A DNA stretch of 32,526 bases, from positions 1-32,526 of the forward strand of contig JAKIUO010000009.1 in NCBI GenBank assembly GCA_021647535.1, in the 5' to 3' direction. This document shows positions 24,524 to 32,250 of this stretch, piece after piece; position 1 is the stretch's first letter, and each line of letters opens with the position of its first letter. A model generated the notes under the pieces. It ran no database searches. It was not told the DNA's origin and saw nothing but the letters and a program-made list of their open reading frames with translations. The DNA comes from Hyphomicrobiaceae bacterium. Its GTDB lineage: Bacteria; Pseudomonadota; Alphaproteobacteria; Rhizobiales; JAKIUO01. Position numbers and translations under genes: made by a program.

Positions 24524-27193
24524 TCAGCGTCTGGGCGAACGCGACAGCTGGCTCAAAAACAGATTGTCGGTACGCGACAAGGTCGGATTTTGTTTCAGAC
24601 CCAAGGTTTTGCGTGCCGCCAGACGTACCTTCGCCGCCAGATGAACATAGAGCTCGACACTATCAATGACCCGGTCGCCATTGCCAATCGGACGCTTGTC
24701 TGCCGTACCCGCCAGCCCACCAATCAAAAAGCGCGTGAACATGCCAAGGCCGGTTTCAGGATCAACCAGCGGTTTTTGATCCCCGGTTGAGGCCGTATAA
24801 ATAGCCAGACCGCGCACGGGAACAATCGGCGCGATATTGACACGGCGCTCGGAAATATTGGGTGCCAGAATGAGCGCGCCACGATCAGCATTGAAACTGG
24901 CGTCCAGAAAGAGCTGCGTGGTGCGTGCATCCAGTTCGCGCAAATTATCATAGAGCACATTGAGAGAATATGAGGTTTTTCTTTCGACGCCAGAAATGGC
25001 ATCAACCGGCAACAGATAATTGCTCATACCAAGCCCGCTGGAGCTGGCATGACCCGAATAATAGATCATCAGCTGGGCATTTGGATTGGCGCTCAAGCGC
25101 CTTTTGAGTTCTCCATCAGCATTGCCATTGCGACCAAACAAGCGAACCAGATCCGTGCGAGTGGCATCTTTGACCACAATAATATTTTCGCGCCTATATC
25201 CCAGCTGCTCCAACAAGAGGGCTTTCATGGCGGCGACATTAAGATGAGCCGATCCAAACCCATTCTCTTTTCGGGCATAATTTTTATTACCGATCAGCAC
25301 AGCGATATTGTCATCATTGCCATAGCCACCGGGAAGTTTTTCATACAGGGCGCGGATTTTCCGGTTGATGCCCTGGGCATCCAGACCGGTGCTGTCCGTC
25401 CGGCTCAGCTTTGTCTGCGGGGTCATGCAAACATGCACACGGGCTTCACGCTCGATCTGCATGACGTCTTTCAGTGGCAAAGGATCAGCCAGTCCAAGAC
25501 AGCCGGTGCCACACCAGTTGATTTTATACTGTTCCGCAAACAGCTCCTTTTGCCCAGGAGAAAAGACCGCAGGTGCAGGCAGGCAATCCTTCTTGCAAAC
25601 GACAAGGTCTTTTTTGCTGCCATGGGCTTTCAAAAGCAGATCGTAAAGGTCTTGCGGCAGACAGGTCTTTTCTTTTTTCACCCTCTGCACAAGCCGGCTA
25701 CTGCGTCTGACATTATTACGCAAGGCTTTGCGCAGATAGGAAGACGAAATTGCGCCTGTCGTCAGGGGGGCCTCATCACTGTTTCGGGCCATCTGCATGG
25801 GGCGTGAAGCCCTGATCGGCACGGTACTCATAGCCAGCGCCGGTTCATGGGTCTGGGGTGAGCATGTGTTTCGATTTGAGGGACCAATCATCGCCAGATC
25901 ACTTATGCTCAGTTTTCTCGAAAAGAGGGATGGAACTTTCGCTGGAAGGCTGGCAAGCTTCACCCTGGTTGGATTTTGAACAATGACTTGCGGCTGGACA
26001 GTTCTGGCAGATGCTGTTCGTTTCATGGCATAGAACGAGGTTGCCCCCTTCTCTCCAGCGGATGAGTGCACCATGCTCCGGCTTGGCAAACGATCTTTTT
26101 TACCGCTTGAATAGAAACGATCCTCAGACTTGTCTGTCGCCGCCAGCACATCAACCGCAAATGCATCACTATCAACGCTTTCCTCTTTGGCAAATGAGGC
26201 AATCGAGGGGAAACGAGACGTAACTTTAAGGGGCCTGATTTGTCCCTGAACGAACTTATTGTCCGCCCTTTGACTATTTTTACGATCACTCATTGAACTG
26301 GACGATCTGGCCAAAGCCTGCACCGTTGCAATTTCTTTGGGCTTTTGCTGTTGGCGCACGGATGTCACAAAAACCGGCTTCCTGCCAAGCAAAGAGTTGG
26401 CAACAATCTGTGTCAGGCTATTGAGATTTCGCTCAGGGCACAAAGAGAATAAAACCTCCTGGCTCTTGGGGTCATAAAGGTCATGGGGACGCGATTGCAG
26501 GTTTTTATCATCCCGAAAGGACAAAAAAGCCAACAAGGTTGCATCATCAAGTCGGCCGGTAATGACCCCTTTGAAATAGCCAGCCCTTTTCAAACATTTC
26601 TGAATCCGAACAGGCTCGGTAACAATTTTTGCACGCCTGTCTTCATTGCGCCTGTTACGGGCCACACGAGAACGCTGTCTCTTGCGCAACTGTTTTTTGG
26701 CACGAAGTCGTGCCGCTGTCTGCTGGATTGAACGCCGCAATCTTAATTTATTTCTTTGGCGTTCCTTGGCCAAAGCCTGCTTTTGACGAATATCATTTTT
26801 TTTCTGCCGTTTTATGGCAGATCGTTGAATTCTATTGTTGCGTACGGTCCGGTTTTGATAACGTATGATCTGCTTTTTCTTGATGCGGGCCAGGTTATCC
26901 AGGCGTTTTTGTAATTCTATGGCTGTAAAGGCCTGACCCTGCCAGTTTTCCATAGAGGATCCAGCCTGAGCCAGACGAATAGAAGGCGCAACAGGACGCA
27001 TGTCCTTGCTACTCATCGAAAAAGAGGGTTGAGAAAAACTTGCGGCACGTACCTGCCCGGCAAACAGTATAATGGCTGATACAAGAAGAAATGACAGTGT
27101 CATTTTCAGCATCACATTACCAAAGGCAACCCGTTCCAATGTTTTTGATTGGTTAAAACAGCATTTTGATTGCTTGCTTTCAAACTTGCTCAT
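24524..27193 (-). CDS. Secreted caspase-fold protein lacking the catalytic cysteine (pseudo-orthocaspase)
   Basis: 889 residues from ATG 27193 (a GCGGGG site upstream; TTG 27199 is also in frame). A hydrophobic segment (about 32-50, LSFLLVSAIILFAG) ending near VRAAS suggests a signal peptide with a long n-region. Next comes an extremely Arg/Lys-rich helical stretch (about 95-190), then a peptidoglycan-binding-like fold (about 195-250, RIQKCLKRAGYFKG), a low-complexity linker, and a C-terminal C14 caspase-like domain (about 620-830). The catalytic His715 is present in YYSGH. The position of the catalytic Cys, normally DACFSG, reads LDASFNADRG, with Ser766 encoded by AGT (24896-24898). The protein is probably periplasmic and may have no protease activity. 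It is a single gene, convergent with the phosphodiesterase gene. Confidence 0.85.
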   Translation of the reverse strand: MSKFESKQSKCCFNQSKTLERVAFGNVMLKMTLSFLLVSAIILFAGQVRAASFSQPSFSMSSKDMRPVAPSIRLAQAGSSMENWQGQAFTAIELQKRLDNLARIKKKQIIRYQNRTVRNNRIQRSAIKRQKKNDIRQKQALAKERQRNKLRLRRSIQQTAARLRAKKQLRKRQRSRVARNRRNEDRRAKIVTEPVRIQKCLKRAGYFKGVITGRLDDATLLAFLSFRDDKNLQSRPHDLYDPKSQEVLFSLCPERNLNSLTQIVANSLLGRKPVFVTSVRQQQKPKEIATVQALARSSSSMSDRKNSQRADNKFVQGQIRPLKVTSRFPSIASFAKEESVDSDAFAVDVLAATDKSEDRFYSSGKKDRLPSRSMVHSSAGEKGATSFYAMKRTASARTVQPQVIVQNPTRVKLASLPAKVPSLFSRKLSISDLAMIGPSNRNTCSPQTHEPALAMSTVPIRASRPMQMARNSDEAPLTTGAISSSYLRKALRNNVRRSSRLVQRVKKEKTCLPQDLYDLLLKAHGSKKDLVVCKKDCLPAPAVFSPGQKELFAEQYKINWCGTGCLGLADPLPLKDVMQIEREARVHVCMTPQTKLSRTDSTGLDAQGINRKIRALYEKLPGGYGNDDNIAVLIGNKNYARKENGFGSAHLNVAAMKALLLEQLGYRRENIIVVKDATRTDLVRLFGRNGNADGELKRRLSANPNAQLMIYYSGHASSSGLGMSNYLLPVDAISGVERKTSYSLNVLYDNLRELDARTTQLFLDASFNADRGALILAPNISERRVNIAPIVPVRGLAIYTASTGDQKPLVDPETGLGMFTRFLIGGLAGTADKRPIGNGDRVIDSVELYVHLAAKVRLAARKTLGLKQNPTLSRTDNLFLSQLSRSPRR

Positions 27194-27510
27194 CAACAAA
27201 GCCCCGCTTTTTTATTAATTGTATTGCCGATCACATCCCGTAAGACACGATACTCAACGCAAAAAAATACGGGCCCACACCTGCAAATAGCTTGCAAGTC
27301 AAGTTTCTTCCTATTTCAGCAGTAAACAGCTTTGGTTAAGGCTCTGTAAATCTCATGGCCTAAACAAAAAAAACCTGGCTCTGGACATTCGACTTGCAGG
27401 CCGATGCACAGCTTGAACATAAACGCATTTTTTCGGGTTTCCAAGTGGTCAGAGTCGAAGCCAGATTATCGTTAAATGAGCTTGCGCGGAGATGACAGTC
27501 TCTCTCGTCT
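27194..27510. other. Intergenic region, no gene seen
   Basis: About 317 bp between nusB and the caspase-like gene, both on the minus strand. It is AT-rich with several A/T runs, and it should hold the end of the nusB transcript and the caspase promoter. I could not assign either signal, and I see no small ORF with a ribosome site. Confidence 0.5.
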
Positions 27511-28050
27511 TCAATCGCTCTTTGGCGCTTTGGTCGCGGATGGTCTCGTGCTCAGCTCTTTGGGCCGCAAATGCTTGGCCAGCTTGTCCAGCACGCCGTT
27601 CACCACTTTGGGCTCGTCGCCTTCGAAAAAGGCGCGGGCAATATCGATATATTCGTTGAGCACAACACGCACCGGCACATCATGGCGCTCTTGCAGCTCG
27701 AAAGCCGCAGCACGCAAAATAGCGCGCAAGATACTGTCGATACGGGTCAGGCGCCAGCCCGCCGCCAGACGCTCATCCAGCATAGGGTCAATGTCGCGCT
27801 GCACCCGTACCACGCCCTCAATAATCGCTTCGAAAAATTGCGTATCGGCCTGTTTGTAGGTGTCCCCTTCAAGCTCAACGCCAAGGCGATGTTCTTCAAA
27901 CTCTTGCACCACTTCGGCAAGATCGGTCCCCGCCATATCCATTTGATAGAGCGCCTGCACAGCGCCAAGACGCGCTGCACTGCGTGGTGCAGGGTCTTTC
28001 CTTTTAGCGGATCTTTTTTTCCCAGATTTCTTTTTGACGGACTGGCTCAT
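27511..28050 (-). CDS. nusB: Transcription antitermination factor NusB
   Basis: 179 residues, somewhat longer than E. coli NusB because of a basic N-terminal extension (KKKSGKKRSAKRKDPAPR). The helical NusB fold is recognised by RLGAVQALYQMDMAG (about 27-41), then DERLAAGWRLTRIDSILRAILRAAAFEL (about 90-117) and VVLNEYIDIARAFFEGDEPKVVNGVLDKLA (about 126-155). It binds boxA RNA with NusE (S10) for rRNA antitermination. The start codon overlaps the ribH stop in ATGA (28047-28050), so it is the last gene of the riboflavin operon, a widespread bacterial arrangement. No anomaly other than the basic tail. Confidence 0.95.
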   Translation of the reverse strand: MSQSVKKKSGKKRSAKRKDPAPRSAARLGAVQALYQMDMAGTDLAEVVQEFEEHRLGVELEGDTYKQADTQFFEAIIEGVVRVQRDIDPMLDERLAAGWRLTRIDSILRAILRAAAFELQERHDVPVRVVLNEYIDIARAFFEGDEPKVVNGVLDKLAKHLRPKELSTRPSATKAPKSD

Positions 28051-28535
28051 TTCTTCATGCTCGTCAAAATGGTAACTCGATCGCGATTGATGAAATCATC
28101 GCGATGAGCGAGCAGTGAAAGACAGGAATTGACAGCATCGCCGCCCTTGTTTTTACCCTTGCTATCCGCCCTGACCTTGGCCTGTTCACCGCTATTTACT
28201 GTCAAAATGCCATTGCCCAACGGGATACCATTGTCCATGGCCACTTTAATGATGCCCTTGGCCGACAAGTTGGCCACAATATCATAATGGGAGGTTTCGC
28301 CGCGAATGACGCAGCCCAGAGCGACACAGCCCTGATGGCGATAGCGCGCACCAATCTGCTTGGCCCGAACAGCCAGCGCCAGAGCGATGGGGATTTCCAG
28401 TGCGCCAGGCACATCAATGCGTTCATAGGCGCACGCCCGCTTGTCAAGTTCGGCAATCGCCCCCTTGACCAGTTCGTCAACAATCTCACCATAATAAGGA
28501 GAGACGATCAGCAATATGCTAGGTTTGGCATTCAT
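28047..28535 (-). CDS. ribH: 6,7-dimethyl-8-ribityllumazine synthase
   Basis: Condenses 5-amino-6-ribitylamino-uracil with 3,4-dihydroxy-2-butanone-4-phosphate, the penultimate step of riboflavin synthesis. 162 residues. Family segments are SPYYGEIVDELVKGA, the VPGALEIP loop, GCVIRGETSHYD with the catalytic His, and GNGILTVNSGEQA. The last loop differs from the usual AERA form (VRADSKGKNKGGDAV), though this end is variable. It overlaps nusB by 4 bp. It lies 138 bp after the ribB stop, the largest gap on this side of the operon, which contains a GGCCTTGGGCC-type hairpin. Confidence 0.95.
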   Translation of the reverse strand: MNAKPSILLIVSPYYGEIVDELVKGAIAELDKRACAYERIDVPGALEIPIALALAVRAKQIGARYRHQGCVALGCVIRGETSHYDIVANLSAKGIIKVAMDNGIPLGNGILTVNSGEQAKVRADSKGKNKGGDAVNSCLSLLAHRDDFINRDRVTILTSMKK

Positions 28536-28646
28536 TTATTGGTCTTTCTATCAATCATTCATATTTCTGCACCAAGCTTTATTCCGGGGCCAAGAGCAAA
28601 ACAGAAAAAGCTGGCAAGTCGCCCTCTTCCCCAACTCCAGCGCACA

Positions 28647-28672
28647 GGATCCCGGCCCAAGGCCGGAAAGCC
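28647..28672 (-). terminator. Hairpin after ribB
   Basis: CCCGGCC-CAA-GGCCGG forms a strong GC-rich stem just after the ribB stop. There is no T-run, so this may instead be an attenuator, an mRNA stabiliser, or a half-copy of the GGATCC(C)GG-type repeat found at 30.4 kb. Confidence 0.35.
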
Positions 28673-28673
28673 G

Positions 28674-29795
28674 TTATGTCAAAGAGCGCGTCCCCTTGAT
28701 GGTGAGGCCATAGCCTTCAAGGCCCACGACTTTTGGCAAGGGACTATTGGTCAGCAGTTCGATTTCCTTGACACCAAGGTCAAGCAATATCTGCGCGCCA
28801 ACCCCATATTCAATAAGACGCTTGCCAGGCTTGTCCGATTTACGTTCTCGCAGCTTGGCGGAGATGGCATCTGTTTCCACTTCGCGGATCACAACCACGA
28901 CGCCGCACGGTTCATCGCCAAGAATTTCCATGGCGCGCTGCACATCAGAGCGCTGCGTCCCGCCATCGCCCAGAAGGTCTTTGGCGATATTATGATGATG
29001 CATACGCACCGGCACGGGTTTGGAGGGGTCAATCGTCCCTTTGATCAAGGCAATATGTTCAGCCGCTTCCACCGTATTGGAATAGACTTTCATCAAAAAC
29101 TCGCCACCAAAAGCACTATTGATGGTGGTTTCCTCAATGACCTTGACGATACTGTCATGTTTGCGGCGATATTCGATCAAATCGGCAATGGTGCCGATCT
29201 TCAATTCATGTTTTTTAGAAAACGGGATCAAATCGTCGAGACGCGCCATAGAGCCGTCCTCATTCATGATCTCGCAGATCACGCCAGAGGGGTTGAGCCC
29301 GGCGAGGCGCGAAATATCAACCGCCGCTTCCGTATGGCCGGCCCGCACCAGCACGCCGCCCTCACGCGCCACCAGCGGAAAGACATGCCCCGGTTTAACG
29401 ATATCGCGATGATCCTTGGTGGGGTCAATGGCCACCGATATGGTGTGCGAGCGATCATGCGCCGAAATGCCGGTGGTGACACCTTCGCGCGCTTCAATGC
29501 TCACCGTAAAGGCGGTTTCGAGGCGTTCCTGATTATGGCGCACCATCATTTCAAGACCCAGTTGCTCGGCGCGATCACCAGTCAAAGACATACAAATCAG
29601 GCCGCGCCCATGCTTGGCCATATAGTTAATGGCTTCCGGGGTGGCCATTTGCGAGGGAATAATCAAATCCCCTTCGTTTTCGCGGTCTTCTGCATCCACA
29701 AGAATGAACATCTTGCCGTTGCGGGCATCCTCGATGATTTCCTCAATGGGGGATATGGCGCTGTCTGTCATCAACTGGCTTTCCGTAAAATTCAT
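28674..29795 (-). CDS. ribB: 3,4-dihydroxy-2-butanone-4-phosphate synthase with degenerate GTP cyclohydrolase II domain
   Basis: 373 residues. The N-terminal half (about 15-215) is a complete DHBP synthase that makes the four-carbon unit from ribulose-5-phosphate: the acidic loop DAEDRENEGDLI, HGRGLICMSL, the TGISAHDRSHTI segment and RAGHTEAAVDISRLAG. The C-terminal half has the GTP cyclohydrolase II fold (AEHIALIKG, PVPVRMHHHN), but the three zinc cysteines of CLTGDxxxSxRCDC are missing and RQEGRGIGL is replaced. It therefore should not make the pyrimidine precursor, and a separate RibA is expected elsewhere. Such fusions with a dead second domain are common in proteobacteria. The start overlaps the ribE stop in ATGA. 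Confidence in the DHBP role is high. Confidence 0.93.
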   Translation of the reverse strand: MNFTESQLMTDSAISPIEEIIEDARNGKMFILVDAEDRENEGDLIIPSQMATPEAINYMAKHGRGLICMSLTGDRAEQLGLEMMVRHNQERLETAFTVSIEAREGVTTGISAHDRSHTISVAIDPTKDHRDIVKPGHVFPLVAREGGVLVRAGHTEAAVDISRLAGLNPSGVICEIMNEDGSMARLDDLIPFSKKHELKIGTIADLIEYRRKHDSIVKVIEETTINSAFGGEFLMKVYSNTVEAAEHIALIKGTIDPSKPVPVRMHHHNIAKDLLGDGGTQRSDVQRAMEILGDEPCGVVVVIREVETDAISAKLRERKSDKPGKRLIEYGVGAQILLDLGVKEIELLTNSPLPKVVGLEGYGLTIKGTRSLT

Positions 29796-30397
29796 GTTTG
29801 TTCGCTCAAGTCCATCTCGCTAAGCCGTGCAACATAGCGCGCCAGCAGATCAATTTCCAGATTTATATTGTCACCCACCTGGCGTTCATTCCAGTTGGTG
29901 ATTTTCAAGGTGTGCGGAATGAGGCAAATACCAAAACTGTCCCTCGTCACCTCATTGACAGTCAGCGATGTACCGTTCAGCGCCACAGAGCCCTTGGCGG
30001 CAATAAAACGCGCCAGTTCCGGGGGGATTTTGAAGGTAAAACGCTCACTGTCGCCGTCCGCTCTTCGCGCACTCAAAAGCGCCAGCCCATCCACATGCCC
30101 CGTCATTAAATGACCACCAAGCTCCGCCCCCATAGCCAAGGCCCGCTCCAGATTAAGGCGTTGGCCGGGCTGCCATTTGCCAAGTGTGGTCACGTCAAGG
30201 GTTTCCGGGCCGACATCAACACCATAAATACAGCCGCCCTCAACGGCTTCCAGATCAGTGACGGTCAAGCAGCAACCATCATGGGCAATGCTGGCACCAA
30301 GGTCGATGGTCGCCGGGTCATAGCTGGAGCGCACGCGCATATGGCCGTTTTCAAAAGACACCAGTTCGCCAACATCACTGACAATTCCTGTGAACAT
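29792..30397 (-). CDS. ribE: Riboflavin synthase alpha chain
   Basis: Dismutates two 6,7-dimethyl-8-ribityllumazine molecules to riboflavin. 201 residues with the N-terminal MFTGIVSDVG typical of the enzyme. It is built of two lumazine-binding repeats: the first with SIAHDGCCLTVTD (about 35-47) and the second with GSVALNGTSLTVNEV (about 135-149). MTGHVDG, at the start of the second barrel, is also seen. It overlaps ribB by 4 bp. It is separated from ribD by 192 bp that hold an inverted-repeat element, so transcription into it may depend on read-through or on its own promoter. The ribosome site is weak (GAGA). Confidence 0.96.
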   Translation of the reverse strand: MFTGIVSDVGELVSFENGHMRVRSSYDPATIDLGASIAHDGCCLTVTDLEAVEGGCIYGVDVGPETLDVTTLGKWQPGQRLNLERALAMGAELGGHLMTGHVDGLALLSARRADGDSERFTFKIPPELARFIAAKGSVALNGTSLTVNEVTRDSFGICLIPHTLKITNWNERQVGDNINLEIDLLARYVARLSEMDLSEQT

Positions 30398-30439
30398 TTT
30401 TCAGATCTCTTTCACTTCAATGAAACCATCAAATAAAAG

Positions 30440-30585
30440 ACGTCATCCCGTCGAAGGACGGGATCCAGTCAGCTATCAGAAAACATCAATATCACAACAC
30501 ACAAAGAACTTGCGACCGCCTGCCCGAAAACGAGGGTCATGATGATAGAGACGCGACTGGATTCCGGCCTGCGCCGGAATGACGT
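30440..30585. repeat. MITE-like inverted repeat inside the riboflavin operon
   Basis: The left arm (30440-30470) and right arm (30555-30585) are inverted copies with the shared pattern ACGTCAT-CCG...GG-ATCCAGTC, a few mismatches and 84 bp between. Each arm is itself a hairpin (CCCGTC-GAAG-GACGGG on the left, TTCCGGC-CTGC-GCCGGAA on the right). Similar GTCATTCCGGC-type sequences are known as dispersed repeats in proteobacteria. It ends 5 bp from the ribD stop. Confidence 0.65.
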
Positions 30586-30589
30586 TATT

Positions 30590-31612
30590 TTACGTTTTTA
30601 TATTCGTATTTCTATATATAAATACTTTATCGCCGCCAACGGAGCGGCGGTCAACCATTTCAAAACTCTTATCCTGCTCAATGCGCTCCAGCCCTTGGTC
30701 AACGAACGGCAGCAGCCCCCCCTCGCCAACCCTTCCCGCTCCCCTGAAATGAACAATCTCATCAACCAGACCGGCATCCAGAAAAGAGCGCCAGATACGC
30801 GGGCCACCTTCCACCAATAGACGGTTTATGCCTTCACTGGCGATATTTTCCAGAAACTCAGCAAGTGAAACCGTGTCCAAAACCTGCATCAAACGCCCAC
30901 TTCGGACGATTTTTGATTGTTCTGGCAGACGGCCCTTTCGATCCAGCACAATGATCGCCGGGCTTTGCCCTACCAGCCCCGGCAGGCGGCAATCGAGCGC
31001 AGGGTCATCAACCAAAGCTGTGCCAATGCCCACCAGAATGGCGTCAGCTTGCGCCCGCAGCAAATGCCCGCGTGCCCGCGCCTCATCTCCCGTCACCCAG
31101 ACCGGCGCGCCATCGCCTGACGCAATCAGGCCATCGGCATCGGTCGCCAGTTTTAATTGCACAAAGGGCCGCCTCGCCGTGACTTTTAAAATATGCCCCA
31201 GCGTCAGCCAATGGGCCTCATCACGCAAAACATTTTCAACAACTTCGATGCCCACCGCCCGCAATTTGGCAAAGCCGCGCCCTGCCACCCGCTCATCAGG
31301 ATCACCCAGCGCACAGACCACCCGTTTAAGGCCTGCCTTGATGACCGCATCAGCACAAGGTGGTGATTTTCCGGTATGGCTGCAAGGCTCCAGCGTCACA
31401 TAAAGCGTCGCGCCTCTGGCCGCTTCGCCCGCCCGCGCCAACGCCTCGACTTCAGCATGGGGCCGCCCCCCCGGCTGCGTCCAGCCACGCCCCAGCACAA
31501 CACCACCATCAACAATCACCGCTCCGACAGAAGGATTAGGCGCTGTTGTTCCCAACCCGCGCCGCGCCATGGTCAGCGCCATTTTCATAAAATGCCGGTC
31601 TGCCTCATGCAT
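30590..31612 (-). CDS. ribD: Bifunctional riboflavin deaminase/reductase RibD
   Basis: 340 residues. The N-terminal cytidine-deaminase-like domain (1-145) has the zinc site GRPHAEVEAL and TLEPCSHTGKSPPCADA. It deaminates the pyrimidine product of GTP cyclohydrolase II. The C-terminal domain (about 150-335) is the NADPH-dependent reductase, seen by RPFVQLKLATDADGLIA, GIGTALVDDPALDCR and RLLVEGGPRIW. It has both activities needed before lumazine formation. The ATG shares its A with the TGA of nrdR, so the two are coupled. Length is slightly below E. coli RibD, with no missing motif. The stop is next to the inverted-repeat element. Confidence 0.96.
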   Translation of the reverse strand: MHEADRHFMKMALTMARRGLGTTAPNPSVGAVIVDGGVVLGRGWTQPGGRPHAEVEALARAGEAARGATLYVTLEPCSHTGKSPPCADAVIKAGLKRVVCALGDPDERVAGRGFAKLRAVGIEVVENVLRDEAHWLTLGHILKVTARRPFVQLKLATDADGLIASGDGAPVWVTGDEARARGHLLRAQADAILVGIGTALVDDPALDCRLPGLVGQSPAIIVLDRKGRLPEQSKIVRSGRLMQVLDTVSLAEFLENIASEGINRLLVEGGPRIWRSFLDAGLVDEIVHFRGAGRVGEGGLLPFVDQGLERIEQDKSFEMVDRRSVGGDKVFIYRNTNIKT

Positions 31613-32073
31613 CAGTCTTCAGCCCTGCGGGAAAGCTCTTCCAGAAAGTCTGAAAAATCCTCAACCTCCTGAAAATCATGATAAACTGAAGCAAAGCGCA
31701 CAAAGGCCACATCATCCACATCCTTCAAAGCCTCCATCACCAGCAGACCAATATGGCGCGTCGAAATCTCCGCCATACTCTGCTTTTCCAGCTTGCGTGT
31801 AATAACATCCACCAGCGTTTCAATGGTCACAATATCGACCTCGCGCTTGCGCGTCGCAATCGATATGGAGCGCACCAGCTTCTCGCGATCAAACGGCAAA
31901 AGCTTGCCCGACCGCTTCACCACCACCAGCTCGCGCAGCTGCACGCGCTCAAAAGTCGTAAAGCGCGCCTCGCAATTCGAACACTCACGCCGCCGCCGCA
32001 CCACCGTGTCATCTTCCGATGGCCGGCTATCTTTCACCTGCGAGTTTTTTTTACCGCATTGAGGGCAGCGCAT
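31612..32073 (-). CDS. nrdR: Transcriptional repressor NrdR
   Basis: Nucleotide-sensing repressor of ribonucleotide reductase operons. 153 residues: a four-cysteine zinc ribbon at the N-terminus (C3, C6, C31, C34 in CPQC and CSNC), the RRRRECSNCEARFTTFER segment, and the ATP-cone (about 49-139) with VVVKRSGKLLPFDREKL. ATG 32073 follows an AGAAGG ribosome site. It lies between glyA and ribD, the standard alphaproteobacterial place, and its stop codon overlaps the ribD start. NrdR boxes are expected at nrd genes, which are not in this window. Confidence 0.97.
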   Translation of the reverse strand: MRCPQCGKKNSQVKDSRPSEDDTVVRRRRECSNCEARFTTFERVQLRELVVVKRSGKLLPFDREKLVRSISIATRKREVDIVTIETLVDVITRKLEKQSMAEISTRHIGLLVMEALKDVDDVAFVRFASVYHDFQEVEDFSDFLEELSRRAED

Positions 32074-32117
32074 ATATTCACCTTCTGAAAAAGAATGACC
32101 TCGCCGCCCCCCCTTTT

Positions 32118-32240
32118 CTGCGAGGCTTGGCGTCTTGACAGACAGTCTTGGGGACTAGTCCCCAAACCCCAATTTAAAATGGGGTTGAAAGGGGCTAGCC
32201 CTTTTCCGCTGTGCGCGCAGCACGCCCGCGCGGCGAGCGC
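32118..32240 (-). repeat. Dispersed palindromic repeat, copy C
   Basis: Between glyA and nrdR lies the perfect palindrome TTGGGGACTAGTCCCCAA (32148-32165), then ACCCCA/TGGGGT arms, AAGGGGCTAGCCCCTT and GTGCGCGCAGCAC. The same modules occur in the same order at 20.6 kb. The first 50 bp align with 10450-10500. Confidence 0.6.
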
Positions 32241-32250
32241 ATTTCTTTCT

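Noticed and set aside
28287..29837. 516-codon ORF antisense to ribB and ribH
   Set aside because: It covers two clear rib genes and shows no recognisable protein pattern.
30398..30589. Possible FMN riboswitch in the riboflavin operon
   Set aside because: I looked here, upstream of ribB and upstream of ribH, and did not see the conserved RFN blocks. The space here is filled by an inverted-repeat element.
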